Shown one piece after another: positions 13,841 through 15,652 of a stretch of 15,652 nt of DNA. The DNA is from Alcaligenaceae bacterium (GTDB lineage: Bacteria > Pseudomonadota > Gammaproteobacteria > Burkholderiales > Burkholderiaceae_B): NCBI GenBank assembly GCA_012512545.1, contig JAAZDZ010000283.1, forward strand, positions 1 to 15,652, given 5' to 3'. The notes beneath the pieces were generated by a model. The model was not told where the DNA came from. It saw nothing but the letters and a program-made list of their open reading frames with translations, and did no database searches. Within the stretch, counting starts at the first letter, position 1. The number at the start of each line of letters is the position of its first letter. Both the position numbers and the translations under genes were made by a program.

Positions 13841-15652
13841 ATGGCCGAAGGCCCGCACGCCGACTCCCGTTTCTGGAGCTCACTTGAAAAGCGGATCCGC
13901 ACAGAATGGCTGGCGATTACGCTGGCCGCCCTGCTGGCAACGCTGTTGCTGAGCCTCTACAGCGAACATAACGGCCTGAGCCGCCTTGACCACACGTTCT
14001 ATGACGGCATCATGCGGGCGGGTACACACACCGAGGCACCAGACGATATTGTCATCATTGTCATTGATGACAGCAGCATCGAAGCGCTGGGCCATTGGCC
14101 ATGGCGCCGCCATGTGCATGCGCAACTGCTTGACCGCCTGAGCCAGGCCCGGCGTGTGGGCTTTGATATTGTCTTCAGCGAACCCAACCTCGACTTCCCA
14201 CAAGACGATGCCTTGCTTGCCCAGGCCATCAGACGGCACGGCCGAGTGGTGCTGCCCACCATTATCATGAACGACCCGATACACGGCGCCCACCTGCAAG
14301 CCCCCTTGCCCATCCTTGCCGAAGCGGCCTCCGGGCTGGGTTATATCAATGTTCGCCCGCACAGCGACGGTACGGTGCGCGCGCTTACCCTGCGGCAGGA
14401 ACTGGCATCCGGCCAGCAGGTGGAGCATTTCTCCATCCCCATGCTGGGCCAAAGCGCTGTTCAAACAGGCCAGCCAGGCGAACCCTTGCTGATTCCCTAC
14501 GCCGGACCGGCAGGCCATTTCACCTTCTACCCCTACTCTGCCGTCCTGCAAGGCAAGATACCTGCTGAACATTTCCGCGATCGCCTGGTGCTGGTGGGCG
14601 CCTGGGGTTCAGGCTTGGGAGATGCCTTCCCCACTCCCTTTACACAGCATGGCGATACCATGGCTGGTGTGGAAATCCTGGCCAACGGCATACTGGCCCT
14701 TGAACAAGGGAACTGGATACATACTGCGCGGCCCTGGACCACAGCCTTACTGAGCTGCTTGCCTGTGCTGCTTCTGTGCCTGGCATTCCGGCGGCTCTCG
14801 CCCCGGCACTCTTTGCTGGCGGCCTTATCCATCATTGTGATGTGGTCTGCCATTGCAACCGCTCTGCTGGCTGCCGCTCACTTCTGGCTGCCCATTACCG
14901 CCAGCATGATGGGCATCGCCCTGGCCTTCCCCCTGTGGAACTGGCGCAGCCAGGAAGCGTCCTTGCAGCATATTGACCGGGAACTGCACGCCTTGCGCCA
15001 GGTCACGGCAGGCAACCCCGAAAACACCGATCACAACGGTGCCGTTGCCGTCTACGACCGTTCCTTGCCGACCCGCGTCAGACGCCTGCACCAGGCTATC
15101 GCACGCTTCCGGCATGCGCAGCAGAAGCGTGAGGAAACGCTGCGCTTTCTTTCGCACGACATGCGCGCCCCCCAGAACGCCATCCTGGCGCTGATAGAAA
15201 TGCAACGTCGTGAGCCCGGCCTGCGTAATGAGCAGGAACTGCTGGAACGCATTGAACGCCGCGCTACCGATACCCTGGAACTGATGGATGGCTTCGTGCA
15301 GTTGGAACGAGCCGAGGTCGTGTCGCTGAACAATCAGGCCATTGAGCTGACTGACCTGGTTCAGGAAGCCTGCGACACCTGCTGGGAACTGGCCCGCCAG
15401 CGCAACATCACCCTGACGACGGATGACTTCCCCGACCAAGCCTGGGTGTCAGGGGATCAGAAACTCTTGAGCCGGGTGGTACGGAATCTGCTGGATAACG
15501 CCATCAAGTACAGCCCCGACCACACTGTCATTCGTTGCCGGATTTCCCGGCAAGACAAGAACTGGTGCGTCGCCATCGAAGACCAGGGACGCGGCATGGC
15601 ACCCGACCAGCTTGATCACATTTTCGAGCCTTTCACCCGCGTTGCCGCCGAC
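13841..15652 (+). CDS. CHASE2-domain sensor histidine kinase (C-terminus beyond right edge)
   Basis: Membrane sensor kinase, 604 codons present and no stop before the window ends. TM1 spans about 23-41. The CHASE2 extracytoplasmic domain follows (about 45-290), with LDHTFYD, IVIIVIDDSSIEALGHWPWR and VGFDIVFSEPN. Three more helices lie at about 299-370, the usual CHASE2 layout. A linker leads to the HisKA domain, whose phospho-accepting H439 is in FLSHDMRAPQNAIL. The catalytic domain has the N-box NLLDNAIKYS (N553), the G1 box DQGRGM at 581-586 and the F-box IFEPFTR near the edge. The G2 box is not in the window. The start ATG lies four bases after the FecR-domain gene stop, with no clear ribosome site, so translational coupling is likely. 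It should phosphorylate the response regulator encoded two genes upstream. Confidence 0.92.
   Translation, partial: MAEGPHADSRFWSSLEKRIRTEWLAITLAALLATLLLSLYSEHNGLSRLDHTFYDGIMRAGTHTEAPDDIVIIVIDDSSIEALGHWPWRRHVHAQLLDRLSQARRVGFDIVFSEPNLDFPQDDALLAQAIRRHGRVVLPTIIMNDPIHGAHLQAPLPILAEAASGLGYINVRPHSDGTVRALTLRQELASGQQVEHFSIPMLGQSAVQTGQPGEPLLIPYAGPAGHFTFYPYSAVLQGKIPAEHFRDRLVLVGAWGSGLGDAFPTPFTQHGDTMAGVEILANGILALEQGNWIHTARPWTTALLSCLPVLLLCLAFRRLSPRHSLLAALSIIVMWSAIATALLAAAHFWLPITASMMGIALAFPLWNWRSQEASLQHIDRELHALRQVTAGNPENTDHNGAVAVYDRSLPTRVRRLHQAIARFRHAQQKREETLRFLSHDMRAPQNAILALIEMQRREPGLRNEQELLERIERRATDTLELMDGFVQLERAEVVSLNNQAIELTDLVQEACDTCWELARQRNITLTTDDFPDQAWVSGDQKLLSRVVRNLLDNAIKYSPDHTVIRCRISRQDKNWCVAIEDQGRGMAPDQLDHIFEPFTRVAAD

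Noticed and set aside
13880..14572. Minus-strand open frame of 230 codons
   Set aside because: It is antisense to the CHASE2 domain. The plus-strand frame carries CHASE2 and kinase motifs without a stop to the window edge, so the minus frame is a shadow.
14825..15439. Minus-strand open frame of 204 codons
   Set aside because: It is antisense to the membrane and HisKA part of the kinase and has no recognisable motif.
1..15652. CRISPR array, toxin-antitoxin pair or phage genes
   Set aside because: No regularly spaced direct repeats, no small paired genes with known motifs, and no phage structural or integrase signatures were seen on either strand.

Overview
The window looks like chromosomal DNA of a betaproteobacterium of order Burkholderiales, most likely family Alcaligenaceae (Bordetella, Achromobacter, Advenella or Pusillimonas type). 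This is inferred from the high GC content judged by eye, the Bug-type periplasmic receptor, a branched-chain-type ABC transporter fused into a CoA-ligase/beta-oxidation operon, and strong AGGAGACAA leaders. No genus-level marker is present.

Region 1 (1-8224, minus strand) is one compact eight-gene operon. In transcription order it is livG, livH, livM, the substrate-binding protein, livF, an AMP-forming acyl-CoA ligase, an enoyl-CoA hydratase/isomerase-family protein and an acyl-CoA dehydrogenase that runs off the left edge. Genes overlap or lie 1-21 bp apart, except for a 104-bp gap before the dehydrogenase that holds three back-to-back stem-loops. The likely logic is to capture an organic acid in the periplasm, import it with ATP, make the CoA thioester and start beta-oxidation. 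The substrate cannot be read from the sequence.

Region 2 (8225-9530) is a 298-bp divergent intergenic region with inverted repeats, followed on the plus strand by an AraC-type regulator that probably controls the operon. Region 3 (9519-11294) has a putative bidirectional hairpin terminator, a minus-strand Bug/TctC-type receptor, and a divergent MarR-type regulator broken by an in-frame TAA. A perfect 14-bp palindrome lies between the last two.

Region 4 (11295-12013) is about 720 bp without an intact gene. It holds an insertion-sequence-like edge (weak), the C-terminal remnant of an Rpn/YhgA-like nuclease, and a series of nested inverted repeats ending in a strong rho-independent terminator, which is a candidate small RNA. 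Region 5 (12014-15652, plus strand) is a signalling operon: an OmpR-type response regulator, a secreted LysM-FecR-domain protein and a CHASE2 histidine kinase cut by the right edge. The secreted protein and the CHASE2 domain should both lie in the periplasm, so this looks like an envelope-sensing two-component system with a dedicated extracytoplasmic accessory protein.
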